Notes under the pieces: generated by a model | The model's input: the letters and a program-made list of their open reading frames with translations, nothing else | Told to the model about the DNA's origin: nothing | Databases searched by the model: none | Assembly (NCBI RefSeq): GCF_022558445.1 | Contig: NZ_CP054699.1 | Coordinates: 1,444,001-1,508,000 of the forward strand | Reading direction: 5' to 3' | Length of the DNA: 64,000 nt | From: Candidatus Contubernalis alkalaceticus | GTDB lineage: Bacteria > Bacillota > Dethiobacteria > SKNC01 | Part shown: one piece after another, positions 53,871 through 62,353 of the stretch | Numbering within the stretch: the first letter of the stretch is position 1 | How the letters are laid out: each line of letters opens with the position of its first letter | Made by a program: the position numbers and the translations under genes

Positions 53871-54040
53871 ATGAGAAAAGAAGGTGTTATTTGCGTAGAA
53901 GAATTTGATATTTTGGATGATGATATTTTTGAAGGAAAAACCAGGTGGGGGCTTTTAATACTAGTGAAGCTTTAATTAGCTTTGTAACCGAATTTATCAT
54001 TGAAAACCGTTATGATATTACCATTCGGGAAAATAATTAA
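53871..54040 (+). pseudogene. small ORF split by a frameshift
   Basis: Starting at the ATG after AAGGTGG, one frame reads MRKEGVICVEEFDILDDDIF and stops at 53975. A second frame continues as VGAFNTSEALISFVTEFI and NRYDITIRENN to 54040. The first part matches the broken gene at 51874, so both look like members of one small family flanking the exosporium gene. The family is unknown to me. Confidence 0.5.
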
Positions 54041-54136
54041 GGGTATCTTAAGTTTTAATGGTATTTGACGATAGTATCTGTATATATAAAAATTTTGTTT
54101 TTTAAAAAAAGAAAAAGAGATAAGAGGGGATGCCAT

Positions 54137-54766
54137 TTGGATGCGGTAAGCTCCATAGCTTCATTTATTAAAAATATTATCGGGACTAATTTGCAAACTG
54201 ATTCTACTCAGATAATACCACACCTCTTTTCTGCTAAAGTGAGTAAAGTGGAAGGGGACCAGGTTTTGCTTAAATGGAATAATCAGTTTATTTCGGCCAG
54301 GCTTGAAACAACAGCAAAAATAGGGGAGACTTTGCTTCTGCAATTTAATGGAGAAAACGATGGCCAGCAGTTATATAAAGTGCTGGCCCGTTCAGAACAG
54401 GGACAGCAGGATAATTATATGGGATGGCAATTACTTTTATACCCCGAAGATAAAAACCACCCAACTCTATTTACAGTAAGGCACTACAAGAATAAAGCAG
54501 GAGGTCTAAAGGATCCCTGCATGGATATCGTCTTTCCCACCTCAAGTCTTGGATTTGTGGGTATTCGGTTCTTTTCTTTCAGGAAACCTTTCCCCTGCTG
54601 TTTTTTAGTTGAAAAAGAAGAATGTGGAGAATTACTTCAAAGCACAGCAGCAGTATGGTTTTCAGGATTTGACAAGAATGAATTTCCGGTAACTTTTCAA
54701 CAGTTCCAGGTTATAAACACCAATGAGTACCTGCGGGGTAGTTCGTTTTTAAACCAAAAAGCGTAA
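54137..54766 (+). CDS. FliK-like hypothetical protein (YlqG-type)
   Basis: A 209-residue protein when started at the TTG at 54137 (AGAGGGGA upstream); the frame is open from 54065. The N-terminal half has the beta-rich pattern of flagellar hook-length proteins (SAKVSKVEGDQVLLKWNNQ, then IGETLLLQF). In Bacillus a similar gene, ylqG, precedes ylqH, as here. Function unproven; it may join the FlhB-like protein in an export-linked role. Confidence 0.65.
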   Translation: MDAVSSIASFIKNIIGTNLQTDSTQIIPHLFSAKVSKVEGDQVLLKWNNQFISARLETTAKIGETLLLQFNGENDGQQLYKVLARSEQGQQDNYMGWQLLLYPEDKNHPTLFTVRHYKNKAGGLKDPCMDIVFPTSSLGFVGIRFFSFRKPFPCCFLVEKEECGELLQSTAAVWFSGFDKNEFPVTFQQFQVINTNEYLRGSSFLNQKA

Positions 54767-54788
54767 AAATGAGAGGAAGGTTTTTCCC

Positions 54789-55067
54789 TTGGAGAAAAAA
54801 AAGTTAAAAAAAGCTGTAGCTCTTACGTACATTAAAGATAAACCTTCAGCTCCGGTAATAACTGCTATTGGGAAAGGACATATGGCTGAAAAAATAATAG
54901 AACTGGCCAAGCAGCACAAGGTGCCTTTAGAAAAAAATCCATTCCTGGCTGAAAGCCTTTCCAAACTAAATGTTGGAGAAGAAATACCCCCTGACCTTTA
55001 TGAAGCCGTCGCTCAACTTCTAGCATTTGTAATGCACCTGGATGATTTAATGGGGAAACAAGAATAG
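54789..55067 (+). CDS. FlhB C-terminal domain-like protein (YlqH-type)
   Basis: A 92-residue stand-alone copy of the cytosolic FlhB domain (LKKAVALTYIKDKPSAPVI, then KVPLEKNPFLAESLSKLNVGEEIPP). FlhB normally self-cleaves at Asn-Pro-Thr-His and switches export substrates. Here the NPTH motif is absent, so it cannot cleave in that way. TTG start after AGGAAGG. It forms a pair with the FliK-like gene. Confidence 0.85.
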   Translation: MEKKKLKKAVALTYIKDKPSAPVITAIGKGHMAEKIIELAKQHKVPLEKNPFLAESLSKLNVGEEIPPDLYEAVAQLLAFVMHLDDLMGKQE

Positions 55068-55255
55068 AATAAGTAATTATTAAACAGCTGTTAAACGAAA
55101 TGTTGACTGATCAAAGTAACTGTAACCCCTTTCCCTTAGCCTGGGTGCACTTACTATGTCAATTGAGTTTTTTACTTCACAAGAACTGAAAACCTGTTTA
55201 AAGAGGTTGATTTTATAATCTAAATATGTTATATTACCTATTGTAGCAACTGTGT

Positions 55256-55331
55256 GGGGGTATAGCTCAGCTGGGAGAGCGCTTGACTGGCAGTCAAGAG
55301 GTCAGGAGTTCGAGCCTCCTTATCTCCACCA
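55256..55331 (+). tRNA. tRNA-Ala (anticodon GGC), CCA encoded
   Basis: All arms fold: acceptor GGGGGTA with TATCTCC (two G-T pairs), D arm GCTC/GAGC, anticodon stem TTGAC/GTCAA with loop CTGGCAG, and T arm with GTTCGAG. Discriminator A and CCA are encoded. A terminator follows at 55348. Confidence 0.96.
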
Positions 55332-55347
55332 TTATTTTTAAAATTGT

Positions 55348-55384
55348 TATAAAAGCAAGGGGAATATTCTCCTTGCTTTTATGT
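55348..55384 (+). terminator. terminator after tRNA-Ala
   Basis: ATAAAAGCAAGG and CCTTGCTTTTAT pair. The region 55385-55657 holds no gene I can support. Confidence 0.85.
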
Positions 55385-55657
55385 ATTGAATAAGTAACAG
55401 TATAAGCAACTTTACGCCAAAGTTAAGATAAAAATTGGGTCAATATCAATATTATACTATTAATTGCTAAATTCATTTCCCACCATGAATTTACAGTTAT
55501 TTGTAATTATATCAGTAATATGTATTATATAGGGGGGTGTTATGGATCTGTTGTCCTGGCGGTCTTCCTGTCTGTTGAGAAATAGATATATGTCAATCAG
55601 GGACCGGGCTACAGGGTTAAAATAAGCTCTGCTAGTAAAGGAGGAGGTAAATCATAT

Positions 55658-55759
55658 ATGCGTAAACTAACTTACTTGGCTATATTCGAGCTAATTGAAA
55701 CTGGTTATAGTGTACAACGTAGGGCACAACCCATTTCAGGCTATCTTTGCTGTCAATAG
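55658..55759 (+). pseudogene. hicB: truncated HicB-like antitoxin
   Basis: After a very strong AAAGGAGGAGG site, the ORF reads MRKLTYLAIFELIETGYSV, which is the start of HicB antitoxins, then leaves the family sequence (QRRAQPISG) and stops after 33 codons. The usual YFPDLPGC part is missing. No hicA is next to it. The breakpoint, near 55716, joins directly to the methyltransferase remnant. Confidence 0.6.
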
Positions 55760-56006
55760 AAGTTGTTGTTATCGGGAGGACTTTTCCTGCATATTTGTCA
55801 AGGAGCATAATAATCAATTTCAAACGATTCATGTGCTGGACTTGTTCCACAGCACGCATCGGTTGGAAAGTAATCAATACGATAATGTTTACCGGATATT
55901 GCTTTCACAAGCGGGTTTTACCAACATTCAGGTTTATGGGGATTATGATATGAGCGCATATAGCAAAACAGTTGGCGTCTAATTGTTGTTGCTGAAACTG
56001 CTGCAT
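55717..56006 (+). pseudogene. C-terminal remnant of a SAM-dependent methyltransferase
   Basis: The frame from 55695 ends with LLSQAGFTNIQVYGDYDMSA, typical of the last strand-helix of class I methyltransferases, and stops at 55982. Shifting frame near 55970 gives RLIVVAETAA and a stop at 56006, the natural C-terminus. The upstream part matches no intact N-terminal SAM-binding motif, so it is a 5'-deleted, frameshifted remnant. Confidence 0.5.
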
Positions 56007-56049
56007 AATCAGCCGGTTTACACCACATATAGGGTTTTCAGTTATGAGC

Positions 56050-56103
56050 ATAATATCAAGTTCAATTGACCGTGCTAACTTCAAATTAGGCTAATAATTG
56101 GGG
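56050..56103 (+). repeat. cassette-like repeat, copy A
   Basis: This ~50-base block shares CAAGTTC-ATTGACCGTGC and TTAGGCTAATAATTGG with copy B at 56636-56689. It follows the methyltransferase remnant. Confidence 0.65.
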
Positions 56104-56159
56104 CCTGAACAAATACAAGTGACTTTTTTGTTTATAACAAGAATGAGAGGGATATTTGG

Positions 56160-56630
56160 ATGAAATATGTGTGTACATTGATTGTGGTGAAGAATATAGA
56201 GCAATCAAAGAAGTTTTATCGTGATTTATTAGAACAGGAGGTCATCGAAGATTTAGGCGCTAATGTTACATTGACTGGAGGCTTTTCATTACAGGAAGCT
56301 GAAAGCTGGCAAGGGTTTATAAATAAGGAAGAGAACGAAGTTTCATATGGAAACAATGATGCGGAATTGTATTTTGAAGAAGATGACATAGACAATTTTA
56401 TGACTAAGTTGAACAGCGTTGAAGTTGAATATGTTCATCCTCTTAAAGAACATTCGTGGGGTCAGCGCGTCGTGCGCTTCTATGACTTAGATAAACACAT
56501 TATTGAAGTTGGAGAAAACATGCCAGTTGTTGTTAAAAGATTTATTGATAGTGGACTGACAGTTGAACAAACTGCCGAACGTATGGATGTTCCTGTAGAT
56601 TATGTGAAATCATTATTGTGTAGAAGATGA
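56160..56630 (+). CDS. VOC (glyoxalase/bleomycin-resistance fold) protein with C-terminal extension
   Basis: A 156-residue protein. The first ~120 residues are a single VOC unit (LIVVKNIEQSKKFYRDLLEQ, then VRFYDLDKHIIEVGE with a metal-type Glu). The last 35 residues (FIDSGLTVEQTAERMDVPVDYVKSLL) look like a helix-turn-helix tail. Substrate unknown. It lies between two copies of a direct repeat, in an accessory patch. Confidence 0.82.
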   Translation: MKYVCTLIVVKNIEQSKKFYRDLLEQEVIEDLGANVTLTGGFSLQEAESWQGFINKEENEVSYGNNDAELYFEEDDIDNFMTKLNSVEVEYVHPLKEHSWGQRVVRFYDLDKHIIEVGENMPVVVKRFIDSGLTVEQTAERMDVPVDYVKSLLCRR

Positions 56631-56635
56631 GAATA

Positions 56636-56689
56636 ATAACAAGTTCGATTGACCGTGCCGGACTTCAGATTTGGCTAATAATGGTCAGT
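56636..56689 (+). repeat. cassette-like repeat, copy B
   Basis: It matches copy A at about four bases in five over 50 bases (ACAAGTTCGATTGACCGTGC, then TTTGGCTAATAATGG). It begins six bases after the VOC stop codon. Confidence 0.65.
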
Positions 56690-56806
56690 TTCAGAAGCTA
56701 GCGATTATAGCAATAATGGGCAGTAATAACCTGACTTGCCTATATTTACTATATTTAAAATTATCATGGCAAATGTTCTTTAACCGTATAGAGGGAGGAA
56801 GTATTG

Positions 56807-57628
56807 ATGCGTATTCCTGATGAACTAAGCCTGTACCGAAGGAGTGAAGATTTTATCTGGACCGACGAGCATATTTCGAAGGGTATGCTGGCAGCCCATC
56901 TAGATTTTACCAGTGATGCCGCCAGCAGGAATATCAGGACAATTGATCGGACCGTTGAGTGGATTTCCCAAAAAATCCCTCATGGAGGCCGGGTTCTGGA
57001 TTTGGGATGCGGACCGGGGCTTTATGCTTCCAGGCTGGGCAAAAAAGGATACGATGTAACGGGAATTGATATATCCAAGAGGTCTGTTGCCTATGCCAGG
57101 GAGAAGGCTTTGGAAGAAAACATCCGGATCGATTACCGCTGGGCTGACTACCTGAGGGATGACATAGGCACAGGGTATGATGGAGTTCTATGCATCTATT
57201 GTGATTTTGGTGCCCTTCTTCCTGCAGAGTTGGAGATTCTTTTACATAAAGTCAGGGATGCCTTGAAACGGGAAGGAACTTTTATCTTCGACGTTTTTAA
57301 GCCTGAGATTTGCTTGGAGCTGAAGGAGAAAAAAACCTGGCAATCCTCTCCCGGGAGGGGGTTTTGGAGCGGTAAGCCCCACATCCTTCTGGAGGAGGTG
57401 AGACACTTCCCCGACCAAAAAGCCTGGGGCACTCGAAACGTCGTGATGGAAGAAGGGAAAGAGGCCAGGGAATTCATTATTTGGGACCACTATTTCACGG
57501 AAGCTGAAATAAAGGAACTGCTGTTGTCATATGGCCTGGGGGTAGCCTCTTTCAATACGAGGCTGGTTTCTAATAACACCTTCACCAGCAGCCAGGTAAT
57601 GTTCGTGGAAGCAAATAAAGAAGGATAA
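56807..57628 (+). CDS. class I SAM-dependent methyltransferase
   Basis: A 273-residue enzyme. The SAM-binding motif I is VLDLGCGPGLYASRL, followed by VTGIDISKRSVAYAREKA and FDVF in motif IV/post. The C-terminal half has aromatic-rich strands, typical of small-molecule methyltransferases. Substrate unknown. GGGAGGAAGT before the ATG at 56807 sets the start. A hairpin follows (57631-57718). Confidence 0.87.
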   Translation: MRIPDELSLYRRSEDFIWTDEHISKGMLAAHLDFTSDAASRNIRTIDRTVEWISQKIPHGGRVLDLGCGPGLYASRLGKKGYDVTGIDISKRSVAYAREKALEENIRIDYRWADYLRDDIGTGYDGVLCIYCDFGALLPAELEILLHKVRDALKREGTFIFDVFKPEICLELKEKKTWQSSPGRGFWSGKPHILLEEVRHFPDQKAWGTRNVVMEEGKEAREFIIWDHYFTEAEIKELLLSYGLGVASFNTRLVSNNTFTSSQVMFVEANKEG

Positions 57629-57630
57629 AG

Positions 57631-57718
57631 AGCAAGGTTTAGATTTTTTCCCGAGACCTAACATCGGATACGACATTGCTCACGGCTCAGAAAATCCTAT
57701 CGGTTCGCCTTGCTTTTA
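57631..57718 (+). terminator. long-loop terminator-like hairpin after the methyltransferase
   Basis: AGCAAGG pairs with CCTTGCT followed by TTTT. The 70-base loop holds a further partly paired region. Confidence 0.5.
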
Positions 57719-57759
57719 GCACATTATCAAAATACTACCTACCATAAATCAATATACAC

Positions 57760-57775
57760 GTTAGGCTAATAACTG
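57760..57775 (+). repeat. cassette-like repeat, copy C (short)
   Basis: TTAGGCTAATAACTGG matches the end of copies A and B. It lies immediately before the GTGCGAC start of the intron-like region. Confidence 0.5.
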
Positions 57776-57777
57776 GC

Positions 57778-58540
57778 GTGCGACAAGAAGCGGCTTCTTC
57801 TTGAAAGGTTAGTGCAGATAACAGTCCGATGTCCCAGTAGTAGGGATATTCCCATCCGAAACTGCGTCCGGGGTAACCTGGGGGTGGGTTGCATGAGGAA
57901 AAGCCCAACTGACTGCCTAGTATCCATGGCAAACAGGGGCAAGGGAAAGGGTGGTATGGTTTACGATTAAGCATCGTCATTAGCAGCAATGGTTGGGATA
58001 TACTTGCCATTGTATTGCAGATTAGAAAACGCAACTGCCTGTGTGTGTATGTTACTACCTACATATCTGCCGGTGTATTGAATGAACCTAACCCATCCGT
58101 ATCTAACAGAAGCTGAACTTGGTAAGTCCTATGGAGTCCATTTATTTGGTAGGTCAACCGCAAGGAAGATACAATCTCCAGAGGATAACGGAGCGTTGGA
58201 AAAAGCAAATGTCGCCAGGGTGCAAACCCACAGGAACAAGAAATAACTGGGCGAATAGTGTTGGATAACAGACCTGAAAGGGTGCTGACTTCCAACCGGT
58301 AATCAACACGGTATAAAACGAAAAAAACTGAAATTAAAGGGACCCTTTTATATATAGAGGGGCCCTTTTTTAGTGCGTCCTGGGATGAAGGACGTTCGTC
58401 AGTGAAAAGTTCTATATGGTAGGAAGTACAACGGTTAGTCAAGAGCATGGTGCCCGACATATATCGAAACGTACGTCCGATAAATGTTCCAAAGGTGGGG
58501 TGAGAGGTCGTTGGGAAAAAATAATTATTCAACTTTTACT
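57778..58540 (+). ncRNA. intron-like structured RNA, probable ORF-less or decayed group II intron
   Basis: The region begins GTGCGAC, the usual group II 5' end, and is more GC-rich than its surroundings. It contains many short complementary segments and motifs reminiscent of bacterial group II domain I (TTAGTGCAGATAACAGTCC, ACTTGGTAAGTCC). No reverse transcriptase frame exists; a short hairpin (58336-58371) lies where the ORF would be. A canonical domain V is not seen (a poor candidate begins GAGCAT at 58445), so the call is tentative and the 3' end unknown. Confidence 0.42.
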
Positions 58541-58713
58541 ATATTTGCTATAAAGACATTTTTTTTTGGAGTATGGATCTATACCAAAAGAAAAATTGTC
58601 ATTTATAACGTAATAGAAATAGAGGGATATGTTGGTAAGTGTTGAAATATAAAAATATTTAGACTTTTGTGCAAAAAAATATTATTTATTTCTTTTTTTA
58701 CTGGAGGGATCTT

Positions 58714-61700
58714 ATGTGCCAAGAGAGTAGAATATATCGCTCATTGGTTGAAAATATGTTGGATGCTTTTGCTTATTTTAAAGAAATTTTAGATGATGAA
58801 GAAAATCCAGTTGATTTTGAATTTATAGAGATTAACACCGCTTTTGAAAAAATGACCAATTTAAAAAAGGAAAATATTCTCGGTAAAAAGGTTACTGAAG
58901 TGTTACCAGGAATTTTGGATTGCAATTTTAATTGGTTAGGTGAATATAAATATGAGAATGTGAATTATACCAGAGAAAGCACCAGGTTTGAGGAATGCTC
59001 CGAATATCTAAATCGTTGGTATAAAGTAATTAATTATTCTGATAAGCCCGGTTATTTTATTGCAGTTTTTTATGACATCACGGATCATAAAAAGGCCGAA
59101 AAAAAGGTGCAGGAGAGTGAGCAATTTCTGCAGCAAATAATAGATAATATGTTTGACCTGGTTTCATTAACTGATATGAAAGGCAATTTCAAATTCCTTG
59201 GAAAATCACATAAAATATTGGGCTATGATATTAACTCTTTAATTGGAAGGAACGTATTAGATTTTGTCCATCCTGATGATTTATCAAAAGTATCATCTGC
59301 GTTTAAGGCTTTTTTAGCCAACCAACAGTGGCAAGACTCTGGAAAAGTTGAATATAGATACCTATGTGCTGATAGTAATTATCTCTGGCTTGAGACTATT
59401 GGGAAAATTATTCTAGACGAAAAAGGGAATCCAAAGGAAATATTGTTCAGTACAAGAGATGTTACCCAGCGAAAGCAGGTAGAAAAATCATTACAGCAAA
59501 GTGAGGCCTTTATTAAATCCGTAATGGATAACCTTCCTATTGGCATAGCTGTAAACTCTGTTGATCCAACTGTGAAATTTGAGTATATGAATGATAATTT
59601 TATCAAGTATTACCGTACTACTAGGGAGGCCCTTACCAACTCCGACAGTTTTTGGGACGAGGTTTACGAGGATGCTGAATTTAGGAAAAAACTTAAGAAG
59701 AGGGTATTGGATGATTGTTCAACAGGTGACCCGAAGCGAATGCGTTGGGAGAATATTCAGGTTGCCCGGAAGGGGCAAGAAGATTTTTATATTACGGCAA
59801 TGAATATACCAATTCCTGATAAACCATTAATGATATCAACAGTTTGGGATGTCACCCAGCGCAAACTGTATGAGGAAGAGCTGCAGAAAAGTGAACAGAA
59901 CCTTTCTATAACCCTTCAATCCATTGGTGACGGGGTTATTGCCACGGATTCAAATGAATACATAACCCGTATGAACAAACAGGCCGAAAAGCTTACGGGT
60001 TGGACCTGTGAAGAGGCCCAGGGTAGGCCGTTAATAGAAATTTTTAATATTATAAGAGAGAAAACCGGAGAGGCCTTAGTTAATCCGGTTAATTCCGTGA
60101 TTAAAACTGGTAATATTGAAAGCCTGGCCAATGATACAATTTTAATTGCCAAAGATGGTACCCGGCGTCAAATAGCCGACAGCGCTGCTCCCATTCGTGA
60201 TAGTGGGGGGACTGTGATTGGCGCAGTTATGGTTTTTTCTGATGTAACAGAGAAGTACAAGGCCCGGCAGGAACTAAGGGAAAGTGAAGAAAGGTTTAGA
60301 AGCTTTGTGGAAAATGCCAGTGATATTATTTATACTTTAAGGGAAGATGGAACCTTTACCTATGTGTCTCCAAACTGGAAGTATTTATTAGGTCACGATG
60401 TTAGTGAAATAGAGGGACAACCGTTTACTTCTTTTGTGCCGGAAGAAGATGCAGAGCTCTGTTTCCAGTTTCTAAGGAAGGTGCTAAAAGAAGGTCAGCT
60501 AACTGAAAGTGTCGAATACAGAGTTCGTAATAAAGCTGGGAATTTGAGATGGCATTCTTCTAAAGGTTCTACCATAGAAAAAGACGGTGAATTCATTTTT
60601 ATAGGTGTTGCTCGTGATATCACTGAACAAAAGCAGGTAGAAGAGGCGCTAATGCTTGAAAGAAGAAGGTTTTCCATGCTTCTTGAAACTTTTCCCGGTT
60701 ATATTTATCTTCAATCTCCGGATTATACTGTGCGTTACGCTAATCAATATTTTATACAACATTTTGGTGACCCCAAAGACCGATTTTGTTACGAGATTTT
60801 TTTTGGCCGCAGTCAACCCTGCGAGGTATGTCATACATTCAAGGTTTTTGCAACAAAAGCACCCCATATTCGGGAATGGTGTCATACGCCCCTTGGCCGA
60901 ACTTATGTTATTTATGATTATCCTTTTATTGACAGTGATGGTGCGGAATTAGTGCTGGAAATAGGCCTGGACATCACTGAGCACAAGCAATCAGAAGAAA
61001 AAATTCGCTACACCAGTCTTCATGACAGTCTTACAGGGCTTTATAACCGAAGTTATCTGGAGCAGGAGATGCAGAGCCTGGATACAGAAAGACAGCTGCC
61101 TATTAGTATTATAATGGCTGATTTAAATGGCTTAAAGCTGATAAATGACACATACGGTCATAGTGTAGGTGATGAGATGCTAAGGCATACTGCAGAGATA
61201 TTGAAAAAAACCTGCAGGAAAGAAGATGTAATCTCCCGATGGAGCGGTGATGAGTTTGTTGTCCTTTTGCCCAAAACTAACATTATAGAGTCACAAGTTA
61301 TTTGTAAAAGGATTGTGGATGAGTGCAGAATTACTGATGTAAAGACTATTCCTCTTTCTATGGCGTTAGGAACTGCCAGCAAAAATAGTTTGGGAAAAGA
61401 TCTTACTGATGTTTTAAAAGAGGCCGAAAATAACATGTATAAACATAAGCTGTCCGAAAGCCGCAGTACTAAGAGTGCGGTTTTAAATGCTTTGCTAAAA
61501 ACCCTAGAAGAAAAAAGCTATGAAACAGAAGGACATGTCCAGCGAATGCAGCAAATAGCTATGAAAGTAGGAGAAAAAATAAATCTGCCGGAAACAGAGT
61601 TAGATCGGTTAACTCTCTTAGTATATCTTCACGACATAGGAAAAATTACTGTGCCAGAGGAGGTATTAACGAAAAAGGAAAGGTTAACCAAAAAAGACTG

Positions 61701-62019
61701 GGAGCATATTAAAAAGCACCCGGAATCAGGTTATCGGATTGCCCGATCTATGGAAGAATTTGCACATATAGCCGAGGATATTCTTCGACATCATGAACGC
61801 TGGGATGGATTAGGATATCCCGAAGGACTAAAAGAAAAGGAAATACCCTTATTGGCACGTATTTTAGCAATTGTGGATGCGTACGAGGTAATGATCAATG
61901 GAAGGCCTTACAAGGCACCTTTATTGAAAAATCAAGTAGTTGATGAGCTAAAAAGGTGCGCTGGAACCCAGTTTGATCCTGAATTGGTGAAGGTTTTTCT
62001 CAGTATTATTGAAGCTTAA
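58714..62019 (+). CDS. six-PAS, GGDEF and HD-GYP signalling protein
   Basis: A 1101-residue cytosolic protein without membrane helices. Six PAS-like domains fill residues 1 to ~765. A GGDEF domain follows (~770-915) with the variant SGDEF, preceded by RKED at the product-inhibition site. An HD-GYP domain (~930-1095) has HDIGKI, HHERWDGLGYPEGL and DAYEVM. It could both make and degrade cyclic di-GMP, although the SGDEF variant needs testing. The last PAS has CYEIFFGRSQPCEVC, perhaps metal or redox sensing. GGAGGGA before the ATG at 58714 sets the start. Confidence 0.9.
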   Translation: MCQESRIYRSLVENMLDAFAYFKEILDDEENPVDFEFIEINTAFEKMTNLKKENILGKKVTEVLPGILDCNFNWLGEYKYENVNYTRESTRFEECSEYLNRWYKVINYSDKPGYFIAVFYDITDHKKAEKKVQESEQFLQQIIDNMFDLVSLTDMKGNFKFLGKSHKILGYDINSLIGRNVLDFVHPDDLSKVSSAFKAFLANQQWQDSGKVEYRYLCADSNYLWLETIGKIILDEKGNPKEILFSTRDVTQRKQVEKSLQQSEAFIKSVMDNLPIGIAVNSVDPTVKFEYMNDNFIKYYRTTREALTNSDSFWDEVYEDAEFRKKLKKRVLDDCSTGDPKRMRWENIQVARKGQEDFYITAMNIPIPDKPLMISTVWDVTQRKLYEEELQKSEQNLSITLQSIGDGVIATDSNEYITRMNKQAEKLTGWTCEEAQGRPLIEIFNIIREKTGEALVNPVNSVIKTGNIESLANDTILIAKDGTRRQIADSAAPIRDSGGTVIGAVMVFSDVTEKYKARQELRESEERFRSFVENASDIIYTLREDGTFTYVSPNWKYLLGHDVSEIEGQPFTSFVPEEDAELCFQFLRKVLKEGQLTESVEYRVRNKAGNLRWHSSKGSTIEKDGEFIFIGVARDITEQKQVEEALMLERRRFSMLLETFPGYIYLQSPDYTVRYANQYFIQHFGDPKDRFCYEIFFGRSQPCEVCHTFKVFATKAPHIREWCHTPLGRTYVIYDYPFIDSDGAELVLEIGLDITEHKQSEEKIRYTSLHDSLTGLYNRSYLEQEMQSLDTERQLPISIIMADLNGLKLINDTYGHSVGDEMLRHTAEILKKTCRKEDVISRWSGDEFVVLLPKTNIIESQVICKRIVDECRITDVKTIPLSMALGTASKNSLGKDLTDVLKEAENNMYKHKLSESRSTKSAVLNALLKTLEEKSYETEGHVQRMQQIAMKVGEKINLPETELDRLTLLVYLHDIGKITVPEEVLTKKERLTKKDWEHIKKHPESGYRIARSMEEFAHIAEDILRHHERWDGLGYPEGLKEKEIPLLARILAIVDAYEVMINGRPYKAPLLKNQVVDELKRCAGTQFDPELVKVFLSIIEA

Positions 62020-62140
62020 ATTCTTTATATGAAATAGAGAACAGATAAATTTGATATTCGTTCTAGGAGATTTAAGTAGTTCAATTTTGTAAATAGTATT
62101 ATAATGATAGAAAAATACAGATAAAAGGTGGTATCTGCTT

Positions 62141-62299
62141 ATGCAAAAATATATTTGTATGGTCTGCAGTTATATTTATGATCCAGAAATAGCTGATCCG
62201 GACCGGGGAGTAGACCCAATTACAATTTTTGATGACCTTCCGGAAGAATGGTGCTGCCCTATATGTGGAGCTGAACATTTTGATTTTCAAGAGTTGTAG
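62141..62299 (+). CDS. rubredoxin
   Basis: A 52-residue one-iron electron carrier. The two Cys pairs are CMVC and CPIC; FDDLPEEWCCPICG is the family signature. The first pair lacks the usual following Gly (CMVCSY) and an extra Cys precedes CPIC. AAAGGTGG lies upstream of the ATG. It is typical of anaerobes. Confidence 0.93.
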   Translation: MQKYICMVCSYIYDPEIADPDRGVDPITIFDDLPEEWCCPICGAEHFDFQEL

Positions 62300-62353
62300 T
62301 AGAAGAAGAAATAGAAGAAAGCTTATTTTAATTTTCAGGGGGTTAATGCAGTA

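Noticed and set aside
55695-55982. 95-codon ORF as an intact gene
   Set aside because: Only its last third matches a known family, and the natural C-terminus is in another frame, so it is treated as a remnant.
56050-57775. Firm call of an integron
   Set aside because: Two of three repeats lack the invariant G of the attC core and no integrase is in the window, so this stays a hypothesis.
58059-58532. 157-codon ORF on the minus strand
   Set aside because: It is antisense to the intron-like RNA, has no ribosome site, and its translation (Cys/Ser/Pro-rich, no domain) looks like a by-product of structured RNA.
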